DNA of 24,872 nucleotides from Trebonia sp035294225 (GTDB lineage Bacteria; Actinomycetota; Actinomycetes; Streptosporangiales; Streptosporangiaceae), in assembly GCA_035294225.1 (NCBI GenBank), contig DATGLH010000163.1, forward strand, positions 1 through 24,872. Reading direction: 5' to 3'. The position numbers were made by a program, and so were the translations under genes. Positions 7,120 to 14,318 of this stretch are shown here, in pieces. The notes beneath the pieces were generated by a model. It had not been told where the DNA came from, did no database searches, and saw only the letters and a list, made by a program, of their open reading frames with translations. Each line of letters begins with the position of its first letter. Positions within the stretch are counted from its first letter, which is position 1.

Positions 7120-7149
7120 ACCCTCGCCTAAAACCAGGCCCCTCGTCAA
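7120..7149 (-). promoter_or_regulatory. Possible promoter for the ilvB leader
   Basis: TTGACG (7149-7144) is a good -35 match. An 18-bp spacer leads to GAGGGT (7125-7120), a weak -10 that keeps the A at position 2 and the T at position 6. The transcript would start at or next to the leader GTG at 7112, making the leader peptide leaderless. An alternative -10, TATCAT (7175-7170), lies inside the palindrome upstream but has no recognisable -35. Confidence 0.4.
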
Positions 7150-7160
7150 ATCATCACGCG

Positions 7161-7185
7161 GTTCGTCTCATGATATGAGACGAAC
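7161..7185. promoter_or_regulatory. 25-bp palindrome upstream of the ilvB leader, candidate operator
   Basis: The arm GTTCGTCTCAT (7161-7171) and its exact complement (7175-7185) are separated by GAT. The symmetry, AT-rich centre and position between the EAL gene's end and the leader suggest a dimeric regulator's binding site. If transcription starts near 7113 the centre is at about -60, where activators bind. If TATCAT in the palindrome is the -10, bound protein would repress. IclR-family regulators (LtbR, NdgR, AreB) control leucine/branched-chain genes in actinobacteria, but assigning this site to one of them is inference. Confidence 0.6.
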
Positions 7186-7201
7186 GTCCGGCCGTGCCTC
7201 G

Positions 7202-9991
7202 CTACGCGGCGGGTACGCCCGGCTTTGCCGTGCCGGAGACATCGGCCACGCCCGGGGTCCCCCCGCCCCCGGAGCGGCCGCCCGCGCCGCCGCCCGCGCC
7301 TGCCGGGGGCTCGCCGGCCGGCCCGTTCCTGGCGAAGGCCTCGACGGCGGGCGCGGCCATCGGGCCGGCGACCAGGAACCCCTGCCCGTAGCCGCAGCCC
7401 ATCTCCCTGAGCTCGGCGAGCTGGCGGGGCTGCTCGATCCCCTCGGCGACCACTCGCATGCCGAGGTCGCGGCCGACCTGCACGATGGTCTTGGTAAGCA
7501 GCGTGAGGGCCGGGTCCTGGCCGAGCCCGGAGACGAACGACGGGTCGATCTTGATGATGTCGACCGGCAGCCCGCGCAGGTGAGCCAGCGAGGCGTAGCC
7601 GGTGCCGAAGTCGTCGATCGCGAGCTTGACGCCGAGGTCGCGCAGTTCCGCGAGGCGGCTGGTGATCAGCCCGGCGTCCTCGACCAGCGTCCGCTCCCCC
7701 ACCTCGATGGTGAGGGCGCCCGGCGGCAGGCCGCTTTCCGCCAGGGCGGCCGCTACCTGGGCGGGGAACTGCGGCGCGTTCAGCTGGCGCAACGACAGGT
7801 TCACCGATACCCCGAGGTCCCACGACGCGGCACGCCACGCCGCGCCCTGAGCGCAGGCCTTGCGCAGCACCCACTCGCCGAGCGGGACGATCAGCCCGGA
7901 GTCCTCCGCCACCGCCAGGAAGGCCCGCGGCGAGACCGCCTCGTCCCCGCGCCACCAGCGGACCAGCGCCTCGACGCCGATGACCCGCGACGTGGCCAGC
8001 TCCACGATGGGCTGGTACTGCAACGTCAGCTCTTCGCGCGCGATCGCGCGCTGTAGGTCGCTGACCAGGTCCAGGCGGCGCACCACGTCGGCGTGCATGT
8101 GCGCGGCATAGACCTCGGCCCGTCCCCCGCCGCTCTCCTTGGCCCGCGCCATGGCCACGTCCGCGTTGCGCAGCACCAGGCCGGGCGGGCCGTCGTCGGC
8201 CAGCGCGACGGCGACTCCGGCGCTCGCGGTCAGGCCTACCTCCCGCTCGGCCACCTGGAACGGCTCCCCGGCGATGGCGGCGACCAGCCGCTCGGCTAGC
8301 TCGGCGATCTCCTGGGCGCTCTGCGCGTTCTCCACGAGCACCGCGAACTCGTCACCGCCCCATCGGGCGACCGTCTCCTGAGCCGGCACGATGGCCCGCA
8401 GCCGCCGGGCCGCCTGGGCGAGCACGAGGTCGCCCGCGCCGTGCCCGACCAGGTCGTTGACCGCGGTGAAGCCGTCAAGGTCGAGGAAGATGACACCTGC
8501 CTGGCGCTCCCCGTCCTCGGCGACGGCGAGCGCCTCCCGCGCGCGCTCCTCCACGTACGCGCGGTTCGGCAGGCCGGTCAGCCCGTCGTGGAACGTCAGG
8601 TGCGTCACCTGCTGCCGCAGCGCCACCTGGTCGCTGACATCCCTGGCGCTCACCAGGATCTGCGCGGGCTCGCCGGGCATCCGGTACAGCAGCACGGCGC
8701 ATTCGACGTGCCGCCAGGTCCCGTCGGCGGCGCGGACCCGGCAGGCGAAGCGGCCCTTCCCGTCCGGCTTCCCCCCCGCCTTCGCGCCGTCCGCGGCGAC
8801 GCCGAGCACCTCCCGGACCGCCGCCTGCGCGGCGGCGGCGTCCTCGGGGTGGACGAAGTCCAGGAAGGCCTTGCCCACCAGCGCTTCCTGCGGATAGCTG
8901 AAACCGGAGACCGCCGGGCTCGCGTAGGTGATCGCCCCGTCGAGGTCGCACATCAGCACGATGTCGCCGGTCCGGTCGGCGAGGTCGCGCAGGCTGTCGC
9001 TCGATTCGCGCCACATCCGCACCGCGACGCCGTTCTCCCTGACCAGCATCAAGATCCGCACCGCCACCACGAGCACGGCCGCGCCGCCCGCGATGACCAG
9101 CGCGAGGCCGGCGGCGGGAGCGTTCGCCAGGCCGTTCACGATGACGGCGAACGCCGCTATCACCACGGCGACCGCCGCGATGATCGTCGCGGCGCCCGCG
9201 CTGGTGACCGGGGCGTGCCGCACGCCGGACATCGCCGGGGCCGCGCCCGGGGAGCCTACCGCGGCGCCCTCGGCCGCGGCGCCCTCGGCCGCGGGCACCG
9301 CGGCCGAGGGCTCCTCGCGCCGCCACGGGAGCAGGTCCATGCGCGCGGCGATGGCCCCCATCCACGGCGCGACGCCGAGCAGGCAGGCGGCCAGGATCAC
9401 CGCGAGGTGCTCCAGCACGCCCTGGTGGCCGCCGGAGATCCGGGCGCCGACACCGAGGGAGTTCGCGACGGTCAGCACGAGCAGCGCCAGGTACGGCACC
9501 AGCACCCGGCGCCACGCGATCGTGAGCACCGGCAGCAGCGCGCCGAGCACCGCCAGGTCGGCGAGCGGGTGCAGCAGGTCGAGCAGGAACGTCTGCGGCC
9601 GTTCGCCGGATCGGTGGAACTCCGAGCCGAACGCCAGGACCCAGCCGATGACCAGCAGCGCTACCGCCATCACATACCCGTCGGCGAGACCGGGCAGCAC
9701 CGACCCGGAGGTGCCGGCCTTCTGGCCTGGCGGCAGCGAGGCCAGCACCATGACACCGGTCGCGGCGGCCGCGAGGCCGAGCAGCGGTGCCACGTCGGCC
9801 AGCGACAGCGGGCCGCCCGTCGCGCTCAGCGAGCCGGCCAGCACCGAGTCCACGACCAGCCCCGCGACCCAGAACAGGGCGGCCCCGCCCAGCCACCGGT
9901 ACCCCCTGGCCACCGGGCCACGGTGACGCGTCGCCCCCGTCCAGAGGCCGACGACCGCGCCGGCCATGGCGAGCATGGCAAGGACGCTCAC
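7202..9991 (-). CDS. Membrane-bound PAS-GGDEF-EAL cyclic di-GMP signalling protein
   Basis: The 929-residue protein has about six hydrophobic segments in 1-213 and two more at about 266-288 and 292-315. A PAS-type sensor follows (about 333-455, with TGDIVLMCDLDGAITYASPAV), then GGDEF (about 460-630) and EAL (about 640-885). The cyclase motif GGDEF is intact at 545-549. No RxxD inhibitory site precedes it at the usual place. The phosphodiesterase side also looks complete: E674 (EAL), N731, E763, D793 and D794 (DDFGTG), K814, E850 (AEGIE) and Q870. It may therefore make and degrade c-di-GMP, with one activity perhaps dominant. The GTG start is backed by GGGGGA 6 nt upstream. The last 40 residues are Gly/Pro/Ala-rich. 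It reads toward the ilv leader, but the function link is unknown. Confidence 0.93.
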   Translation of the reverse strand: MSVLAMLAMAGAVVGLWTGATRHRGPVARGYRWLGGAALFWVAGLVVDSVLAGSLSATGGPLSLADVAPLLGLAAAATGVMVLASLPPGQKAGTSGSVLPGLADGYVMAVALLVIGWVLAFGSEFHRSGERPQTFLLDLLHPLADLAVLGALLPVLTIAWRRVLVPYLALLVLTVANSLGVGARISGGHQGVLEHLAVILAACLLGVAPWMGAIAARMDLLPWRREEPSAAVPAAEGAAAEGAAVGSPGAAPAMSGVRHAPVTSAGAATIIAAVAVVIAAFAVIVNGLANAPAAGLALVIAGGAAVLVVAVRILMLVRENGVAVRMWRESSDSLRDLADRTGDIVLMCDLDGAITYASPAVSGFSYPQEALVGKAFLDFVHPEDAAAAQAAVREVLGVAADGAKAGGKPDGKGRFACRVRAADGTWRHVECAVLLYRMPGEPAQILVSARDVSDQVALRQQVTHLTFHDGLTGLPNRAYVEERAREALAVAEDGERQAGVIFLDLDGFTAVNDLVGHGAGDLVLAQAARRLRAIVPAQETVARWGGDEFAVLVENAQSAQEIAELAERLVAAIAGEPFQVAEREVGLTASAGVAVALADDGPPGLVLRNADVAMARAKESGGGRAEVYAAHMHADVVRRLDLVSDLQRAIAREELTLQYQPIVELATSRVIGVEALVRWWRGDEAVSPRAFLAVAEDSGLIVPLGEWVLRKACAQGAAWRAASWDLGVSVNLSLRQLNAPQFPAQVAAALAESGLPPGALTIEVGERTLVEDAGLITSRLAELRDLGVKLAIDDFGTGYASLAHLRGLPVDIIKIDPSFVSGLGQDPALTLLTKTIVQVGRDLGMRVVAEGIEQPRQLAELREMGCGYGQGFLVAGPMAAPAVEAFARNGPAGEPPAGAGGGAGGRSGGGGTPGVADVSGTAKPGVPAA

Positions 9992-10329
9992 TGCCGGTCC
10001 CCCGTGAAGTTCGGGTGCAACCAGGGCTCCTTCCGAGATCTCGCTAAGTGGGTAGCGTGCGCCGCGCGCACGGCTAGTACCTGGAAATTTGGTAACGGAT
10101 CTGCAACGACCCGTTACCGCTGGCGGGCGCCGCGCGGCGCCCGCCAGCGACCGGAGTCCGCCTCCTTCGGAAGGCCTCCTTCGGAAGACAGTATGGCGAT
10201 CCGGCCCTGGCGTTCACTCTACGTACCCGAGATCACGCTTCGGTTGAGGAAGGGCGTCCACCGGGAGACAAGTGCGCTCACCGTGCGCCGGCCGGGAGCT
10301 GCACGCTGCGAGCATCGGGGGAACGGCAC
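9992..10329. other. Intergenic region with nested inverted repeats
   Basis: This 338-bp gap separates the dehydrogenase end from the EAL-gene start. It contains an 8-bp inverted repeat (10091-10118), a perfect 32-bp palindrome (10118-10149) and a 14-bp tandem duplication, GCCTCCTTCGGAAG, at 10160-10173 and 10174-10187. No gene on either strand is convincing. The EAL-gene promoter should lie here; TTGCAG inside the first repeat, read on the minus strand, is a weak -35 candidate without a clear -10. Confidence 0.6.
10091..10149. repeat. Adjacent inverted repeats: 8-bp stem and 32-bp perfect palindrome
   Basis: GGTAACGG (10091-10098) pairs with CCGTTACC (10111-10118) across 12 nt. The last C of that repeat is the first base of the palindrome, whose left half is CGCTGGCGGGCGCCGC (10118-10133) and whose right half is its exact complement (10134-10149). 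No U tract follows on either strand. It lies about 180 bp past the end of the dehydrogenase gene in its direction of transcription, so it could end that transcript or bind a protein. Confidence 0.7.
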
Positions 10330-11238
10330 CTAATATGTGCCGCTGATCACATTCCGGAGCGGGTCGCCGCGCAGGTACGCCTCGGCCTGCTCCCGCACCA
10401 GCCGGACGACCCGGCGCTGCGACACCGGCGTGGACGCCGCCACGTGCGGGGTGATGAAGACCCCGGGCAGCGTCCAGAGCGGGTGGTCCGGGGGCAGCGG
10501 CTCCGGGTCGGTCACGTCGAGCGCGGCGCGCAGCCGGCCGCTGGCCAGTTCCGCGCACAGCGCGGCGGTGTCCACCACCGCGCCCCGGGCCGCGTTGACC
10601 AGCAGCGCGCCGTCTTTCATCCGGGCCAGGAAGGCGCCGTCCACCATGCCCTTGGTCTCGGGGGTGAACGGGACGAGCAGCACGACCACGTCGGCGGAGG
10701 GCAGCAAGGCGGGCAGCTCCGAAAGGCCCGGCACCCCCGGCCGGGGGGTGCGCGCGACCCGCTGCACGGTCACCTCGAACCCGGCCAGCCGCCGTTCCAC
10801 CGCGGCGCCGATCGACCCGTAGCCGACGATCAGCACGGTCTTCTCCGCGAGCTGGTCCGTCGGATGGTACGCCCACCGCCCCGCCGCCTGCTCCAGCGCG
10901 AACCGCGGGAACCGCCTGACCGCGGCCAGCATGGCGGCGATCACCCACTCGGCGGTCGCCGCGTCGTGCGCTCCCCGCGCGTTGCACAGCACCGCGCCGG
11001 GCGGCACGTGCGGGCGCAGCCGGTCCACGCCGGCGGTCAGCGTCTGCACCACGCGCAGCCGCTTCATGTGCCGCATCACGTCTATGCTGGCCGGCGTCGG
11101 GAAGAAGCTGGGCACGTAGAACTCGACATCGGCCACCCCGGCGGGCAGCGGGGCGGTCCCGTCCAGCGCGACGACCTCCACGTCCGTGTCCGGGAGCCCG
11201 GTCATCCCGGCCGCTACCCAGTCCGCGGGCACCCACAT
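10330..11238 (-). CDS. D-isomer-specific 2-hydroxyacid dehydrogenase
   Basis: NAD(P)-dependent oxidoreductase of the D-2-hydroxyacid dehydrogenase family, interconverting a 2-oxo acid and a D-2-hydroxy acid; the substrate cannot be read from the sequence. Numbering is from the GTG frame at 11253 (307 aa). The Rossmann motif GYGSIG is at 144-149. The catalytic triad appears as R223 (NAARGAVVD), E251 (DPEP) and H270 (ITPHVAAS). I prefer the ATG at 11238 (302 aa) because GAAGGG lies 7 nt upstream of it, whereas the GTG at 11253 has no usable site. The protein is about 300 aa and lacks the C-terminal ACT domain of long SerA, so it is not simply the serA missing from the ilv cluster. It is divergent from the carboxylase gene, with about 70 bp between starts. 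Confidence 0.9.
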   Translation of the reverse strand: MWVPADWVAAGMTGLPDTDVEVVALDGTAPLPAGVADVEFYVPSFFPTPASIDVMRHMKRLRVVQTLTAGVDRLRPHVPPGAVLCNARGAHDAATAEWVIAAMLAAVRRFPRFALEQAAGRWAYHPTDQLAEKTVLIVGYGSIGAAVERRLAGFEVTVQRVARTPRPGVPGLSELPALLPSADVVVLLVPFTPETKGMVDGAFLARMKDGALLVNAARGAVVDTAALCAELASGRLRAALDVTDPEPLPPDHPLWTLPGVFITPHVAASTPVSQRRVVRLVREQAEAYLRGDPLRNVISGTY

Positions 11239-11245
11239 CAGCACG

Positions 11246-11251
11246 CCCTTC
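11246..11251 (-). promoter_or_regulatory. Ribosome binding site that decides the dehydrogenase start
   Basis: GAAGGG on the minus strand ends 7 nt before the ATG at 11238. The site lies inside the reading frame of the longer GTG-started alternative, which favours the shorter product. Confidence 0.6.
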
Positions 11252-11307
11252 ACCCTACTGATCTAGACTCCACCCAGCTACGCCCTTTCTCTCACCAAGA
11301 GGCCGAA

Positions 11308-13071
11308 TTGCGGAAAGTCCTGATCGCGAACCGCGGCGAGATCGCGGTTCGGGTGGCGCGCGCCTGCCGGGACGCCGGGCTCGCCAGCGTGGCGATCTAC
11401 GCCGACGCCGACCTCGACGCCCTGCACGTCAAGATCGCCGACGAGGCGTACGCGCTGAACGGCGCCACGCCGGCGCAGACCTACCTGGACATCGGCAAGA
11501 TCATCCAGATCGCCGCCAGGGCAGGCGCCGACGCCGTCCACCCCGGCTACGGCTTCCTCGCCGAGAACGCCGCCTTCGCCGCCGCGGTCATCGAAGCGGG
11601 CCTTACCTGGATCGGGCCGCCCCCGCAGGCGATCGAGGCGCTCGGCGACAAGGTCAGGGCCCGCGGCATCGCCAGGCGCGTCGGCGCGCCGCTCGCCCCG
11701 GGTACCGACGGCCCGGTCAGCTCCGCCGCCGAGGTGGCGGAGTTCGCCAGGCGATACGGCCTGCCGGTGGCGATCAAGGCCGCCTTCGGCGGCGGCGGGC
11801 GCGGGCTCAAGGTCGCCCGCACCGCCGGCGAGATCGAGGAGCTCTACGAGTCCGCGGTCCGCGAGGCCACCGCGGCGTTCGGGAACGGCCAGTGCTTCGC
11901 CGAGCGCTACCTCGACCGCCCGCGGCACGTGGAGACGCAGTGCCTGGCCGACGCCCACGGCAACGTCGTGGTCGTCTCCACGCGGGACTGCTCGCTCCAG
12001 CGAAGGCACCAGAAGCTGGTCGAGGAGGCCCCCGCCCCCTTCCTGTCCGGCGCGCAGAACAGGCAGCTGTACGACGCGTCGAAGGCGATCCTCCGCGAGG
12101 CGGGATACGTGGGAGCGGGCACCTGCGAGTTCCTGGTCGCCGCCGACGGCACGATCAGCTTCCTTGAGGTCAACACCAGGCTTCAGGTGGAGCACCCGGT
12201 GTCGGAGGAGGTCACCGGCCTGGACCTGGTCCGCGAGATGTTCCGCATCGCCGACGGCGAGCCGCTCGGCTACGACGACCCGCCGTGCCGCGGGCACTCG
12301 ATCGAGTTCCGGATCAACGCCGAGGACCCGGCGCGGAACTTCCTCCCGGCGCCGGGCACGATCACCGAGTGGAGCCCGCCGGCCGGCCCCGGCGTGCGGC
12401 TGGACGCCGGCTACGCCGAGGGCATGACGGTGCCGCAGGCGTTCGACTCGCTGATCGCCAAGCTGATCGTCACGGGGGCCACGCGCGAGCAGGCGCTGCA
12501 GCGCGCCCGCCGCGCGCTCGCGGAGTTCACCGTGGGCGGCATGCCGACCGTGCTGCCGTTCCACCGCGCCGTCGTCGACGATCCCGCGTTCGCCGGCGGC
12601 CGCATCGGCGTGCACACCCGCTGGATCGAGACCGAGTTCTCCGCGCGGTTGCAGCCCCAGGACGGTGCGGTGACCGCCGCGGCTCCCGCTCGCGAGCGGC
12701 TGACGGTGGAGGTCGGCGGCAAGAGGCTGGAGGTAGTGCTGCCCGCCATCGCGTCCTTTCCCGCCGTACCGGGTTCCGCCGCCCGGTCTCCCGAACGCGC
12801 GCGTGGTTCCCGCGCCGGCGCCCGCCGCTCCCGGGGCACGGGCGGCGCGGGGGGCGGCGACTCCCTCATCACGCCGATGCAGGGCACGATCGTGAAGGTC
12901 GTCGCGGCCGAGGGGCAGCAGGTGAGCGCCGGCGACACGGTGGTGATACTGGAAGCGATGAAGATGGAGCAGCCGCTGACCGCGCACAAGGACGGAACGG
13001 TCACCGGCCTTGCCGTGGAGGCCGGCCAGACGGTCGCGGCCGACACCGAGATCTGCCAGATCAAGGACTGA
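11308..13071 (+). CDS. accA2: Acyl-CoA carboxylase alpha subunit: biotin carboxylase fused to biotin carrier protein
   Basis: ATP-dependent carboxylation of biotin, the first half-reaction of acetyl-/propionyl-CoA carboxylase; a separate beta subunit, not in this window, would transfer CO2 to the acyl-CoA. The 587-residue product has the biotin carboxylase N domain (starting RKVLIANRGEIAVRVARAC). The ATP-grasp part has K157, glycine loop GGGGRGL (161-167) and FLEVNTRLQVEH with E287, N289 and R291. A low-complexity Arg/Gly/Ala linker spans about 483-518. The carrier domain has the biotinylated K552 in EAMKMEQP. The TTG start matches the family's N terminus and follows AAGAGG by 5 nt; the frame continues open upstream only as antisense of the dehydrogenase. 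The symbol follows streptomycete AccA2-type subunits and is tentative. Confidence 0.95.
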   Translation: MRKVLIANRGEIAVRVARACRDAGLASVAIYADADLDALHVKIADEAYALNGATPAQTYLDIGKIIQIAARAGADAVHPGYGFLAENAAFAAAVIEAGLTWIGPPPQAIEALGDKVRARGIARRVGAPLAPGTDGPVSSAAEVAEFARRYGLPVAIKAAFGGGGRGLKVARTAGEIEELYESAVREATAAFGNGQCFAERYLDRPRHVETQCLADAHGNVVVVSTRDCSLQRRHQKLVEEAPAPFLSGAQNRQLYDASKAILREAGYVGAGTCEFLVAADGTISFLEVNTRLQVEHPVSEEVTGLDLVREMFRIADGEPLGYDDPPCRGHSIEFRINAEDPARNFLPAPGTITEWSPPAGPGVRLDAGYAEGMTVPQAFDSLIAKLIVTGATREQALQRARRALAEFTVGGMPTVLPFHRAVVDDPAFAGGRIGVHTRWIETEFSARLQPQDGAVTAAAPARERLTVEVGGKRLEVVLPAIASFPAVPGSAARSPERARGSRAGARRSRGTGGAGGGDSLITPMQGTIVKVVAAEGQQVSAGDTVVILEAMKMEQPLTAHKDGTVTGLAVEAGQTVAADTEICQIKD

Positions 13072-13092
13072 TCACCGAAGGACTGATGACCG
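13063..13092 (+). repeat. 15-bp tandem duplication spanning carboxylase stop and next start
   Basis: AAGGACTGATCACCG (13063-13077) is followed at once by AAGGACTGATGACCG (13078-13092), with one mismatch. The first copy holds the carboxylase stop codon. The second supplies an AAGGA and the ATG (13086) or GTG (13092) start of the next gene. Confidence 0.8.
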
Positions 13093-13436
13093 TGAGGCAC
13101 CGGCTGCCGGGAGATCCCAGTCTCTGGGGCTGGCTGCTGTTCGCGGTGGGGTTCCGGCTGCCCGCCGAGAACCGGGAGTGGGTGCGGCACGAGCTGACCG
13201 ACGCGGGCTGGCGCGGGCGCACGGTCAGGCGGCTGCTCGTCCTCATGGTGCCGATCTGCGCCGGCCTGGCGTTCCTGCCCGGTCCGGGCTGGCTGCGGGC
13301 CGCGGTGCCCGCGTTCGCGCTGATCGCCAGCGTGGGGACGGTCCTCATCAGCGCCGACGACGTGCGCGCCGCCCGGCTGCGCCAGCATGGCCTCCCGGTC
13401 CCCGACGACCCCGACCTCGGCCACCCCACCCACTGA
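13086..13436 (+). CDS. Small two-segment membrane protein, DUF5313-like
   Basis: A 116-residue protein of unknown function. It starts with a soluble stretch (RLPGDPSLWGWLLFAVGFRLPAENREWVRHELTDAGWRG, residues 6-44 in part) resembling the actinobacterial DUF5313 group in its WVRHEL motif; that family match is from memory. Two hydrophobic segments follow (about 49-67 and 70-90) with a GPGW turn between them, then a charged tail. AAGGA sits 3 nt before the ATG at 13086 and 9 nt before a GTG at 13092, so the product may be two residues shorter. It follows the carboxylase gene by 14 bp and is very likely co-transcribed. Confidence 0.75.
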   Translation: MTVRHRLPGDPSLWGWLLFAVGFRLPAENREWVRHELTDAGWRGRTVRRLLVLMVPICAGLAFLPGPGWLRAAVPAFALIASVGTVLISADDVRAARLRQHGLPVPDDPDLGHPTH

Positions 13437-13700
13437 CGTGCGATGGATCCCCGGCCGCACCTCCTACGCCGCCGGCCCCGGCTGGGGCTGTGCCCCACAG
13501 CCCCACTCTTGCTGGGATCGTGCCCCACTGCCCCAGAACGCTTCCTCGCTCCATGTCAGGCCGCGCGACTTCCGTGTCGTGTGGGGTGTGTGGCCCGCCG
13601 GCCGCAAACCCTATCGTGTGAGGTGCGGCCCGCCGGCCTCAGACGCGGGCGGTATGCGAGCAGTAAGTGAGCAGCGGGCGCGGGGGGCGAGGCGGTTTTC
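13437..13700. other. Intergenic region with hairpin and duplicated C-rich motif
   Basis: No gene is supported here. It holds the hairpin at 13483-13505 and a second copy of its 3' part: GTGCCCCACAGCCCCA (13490-13505) recurs as GTGCCCCACTGCCCCA at 13520-13535. The promoter of the kinase-like gene should lie in the right half; TATCGT near 13613 is a possible -10 without a good -35. Confidence 0.5.
13483..13505 (+). terminator. 10-bp hairpin after the carboxylase/DUF5313 genes
   Basis: TGGGGCTGTG (13483-13492) and its exact complement (13496-13505) flank a 3-nt loop, 46 nt past the stop codon. Only CTCTTGCT follows, so it lacks a proper U tract. Terminators without U tracts are common in high-GC actinobacteria, and that is the likely role. 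Confidence 0.5.
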
Positions 13701-14318
13701 GTGAGGGAAATCGCAGGTGAGGCGGGTGCCATCAGCAGCGTGGCCGGGCCGCTCGGGGCCGCGCTGCGGGCCGCGGCGCCGCGTGCGGGGCGGACGCGGG
13801 TGCTGGCGATCGACGGGCGGTCCGGGGCGGGGAAGACCTCGCTGGCGACGGCGCTGAGCGGGGAACTGGGCGCGCCCGTGGTGTCGCTGGAGGATCTCTA
13901 CGGCGGGTGGGACGGCTTGGAAGACGGGATAGACCTCCTGGTCCGTGAGGTTCTCGAGCCGCTCGCGGCCGGACGGGCGCCGCGTGTACCCCGCTACGAC
14001 TGGGCGGCGCGCCGGTGGGCCGAGCCGGTCCCGCTCGACCCGCCGGAGCTGCTGATCGCGGAGGGAGCCGGGGCCGGGGCATGCAGGGCGGCCGCCTTCG
14101 CGAGCCTGCTGGTGTGGCTGGAGGCGCCGCCTTCCGTTCGGAAGAAAAGGGCTCTTGACCGCGACGGTGAGGTGTTCGCGCCGCACTGGGACCAGTGGGC
14201 GGCCCAGGAGGACGCGCTGCTCGCCCGCGAGCGGACGCCGGAGCGGGCCGATGTCGTGATCGACGGCGTGCGCGGGGAGGTGACGCTCAGAAGATGGCGT
14301 CGGTGCCGAACTCCATGA
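13701..14318 (+). CDS. P-loop kinase-like protein, uridine-kinase-like
   Basis: A 205-residue nucleoside/phosphate kinase-fold protein. The Walker A motif GRSGAGKT is at 39-46 after a hydrophobic strand (RVLAIDGRSG). DLYGGWDGL at 65-73 and PRYDW at 97-101 match the substrate-binding region of the uridine kinase family. LLIAEGAG at 117-124 looks like the following strand, and RKKRALDRDG at 147-156 could be the lid. Actinobacterial members are usually annotated as uridine kinase or AAA ATPase with unproven substrate. The GTG start has GAGG 8 nt upstream. Its 3' end overlaps the convergent lpdA gene by 32 bp, so its last ten residues (Arg-rich) are antisense to the LpdA C terminus. Confidence 0.8.
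   Translation: MREIAGEAGAISSVAGPLGAALRAAAPRAGRTRVLAIDGRSGAGKTSLATALSGELGAPVVSLEDLYGGWDGLEDGIDLLVREVLEPLAAGRAPRVPRYDWAARRWAEPVPLDPPELLIAEGAGAGACRAAAFASLLVWLEAPPSVRKKRALDRDGEVFAPHWDQWAAQEDALLARERTPERADVVIDGVRGEVTLRRWRRCRTP

Noticed and set aside
5867..8056. Very long open frame on the plus strand across ilvB and the EAL gene
   Set aside because: It is antisense to two well-supported genes, has Arg/Gly/Val-rich composition and no conserved motif; high GC produces such open frames.
8441..10333. 630-codon plus-strand frame opposite the EAL gene
   Set aside because: Low-complexity Arg/Gly/Ala/His product antisense to clear PAS, GGDEF and membrane segments.
10330..11253. Dehydrogenase as the missing serA
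   Set aside because: Length near 300 residues without a C-terminal regulatory domain, and transcribed away from the ilv block as a separate unit; substrate remains open.
10444..11307. Upstream extension of the carboxylase frame
   Set aside because: It is antisense to the dehydrogenase; the conserved N terminus RKVLIANRGEIAV begins at the TTG at 11308, which has its own binding site.
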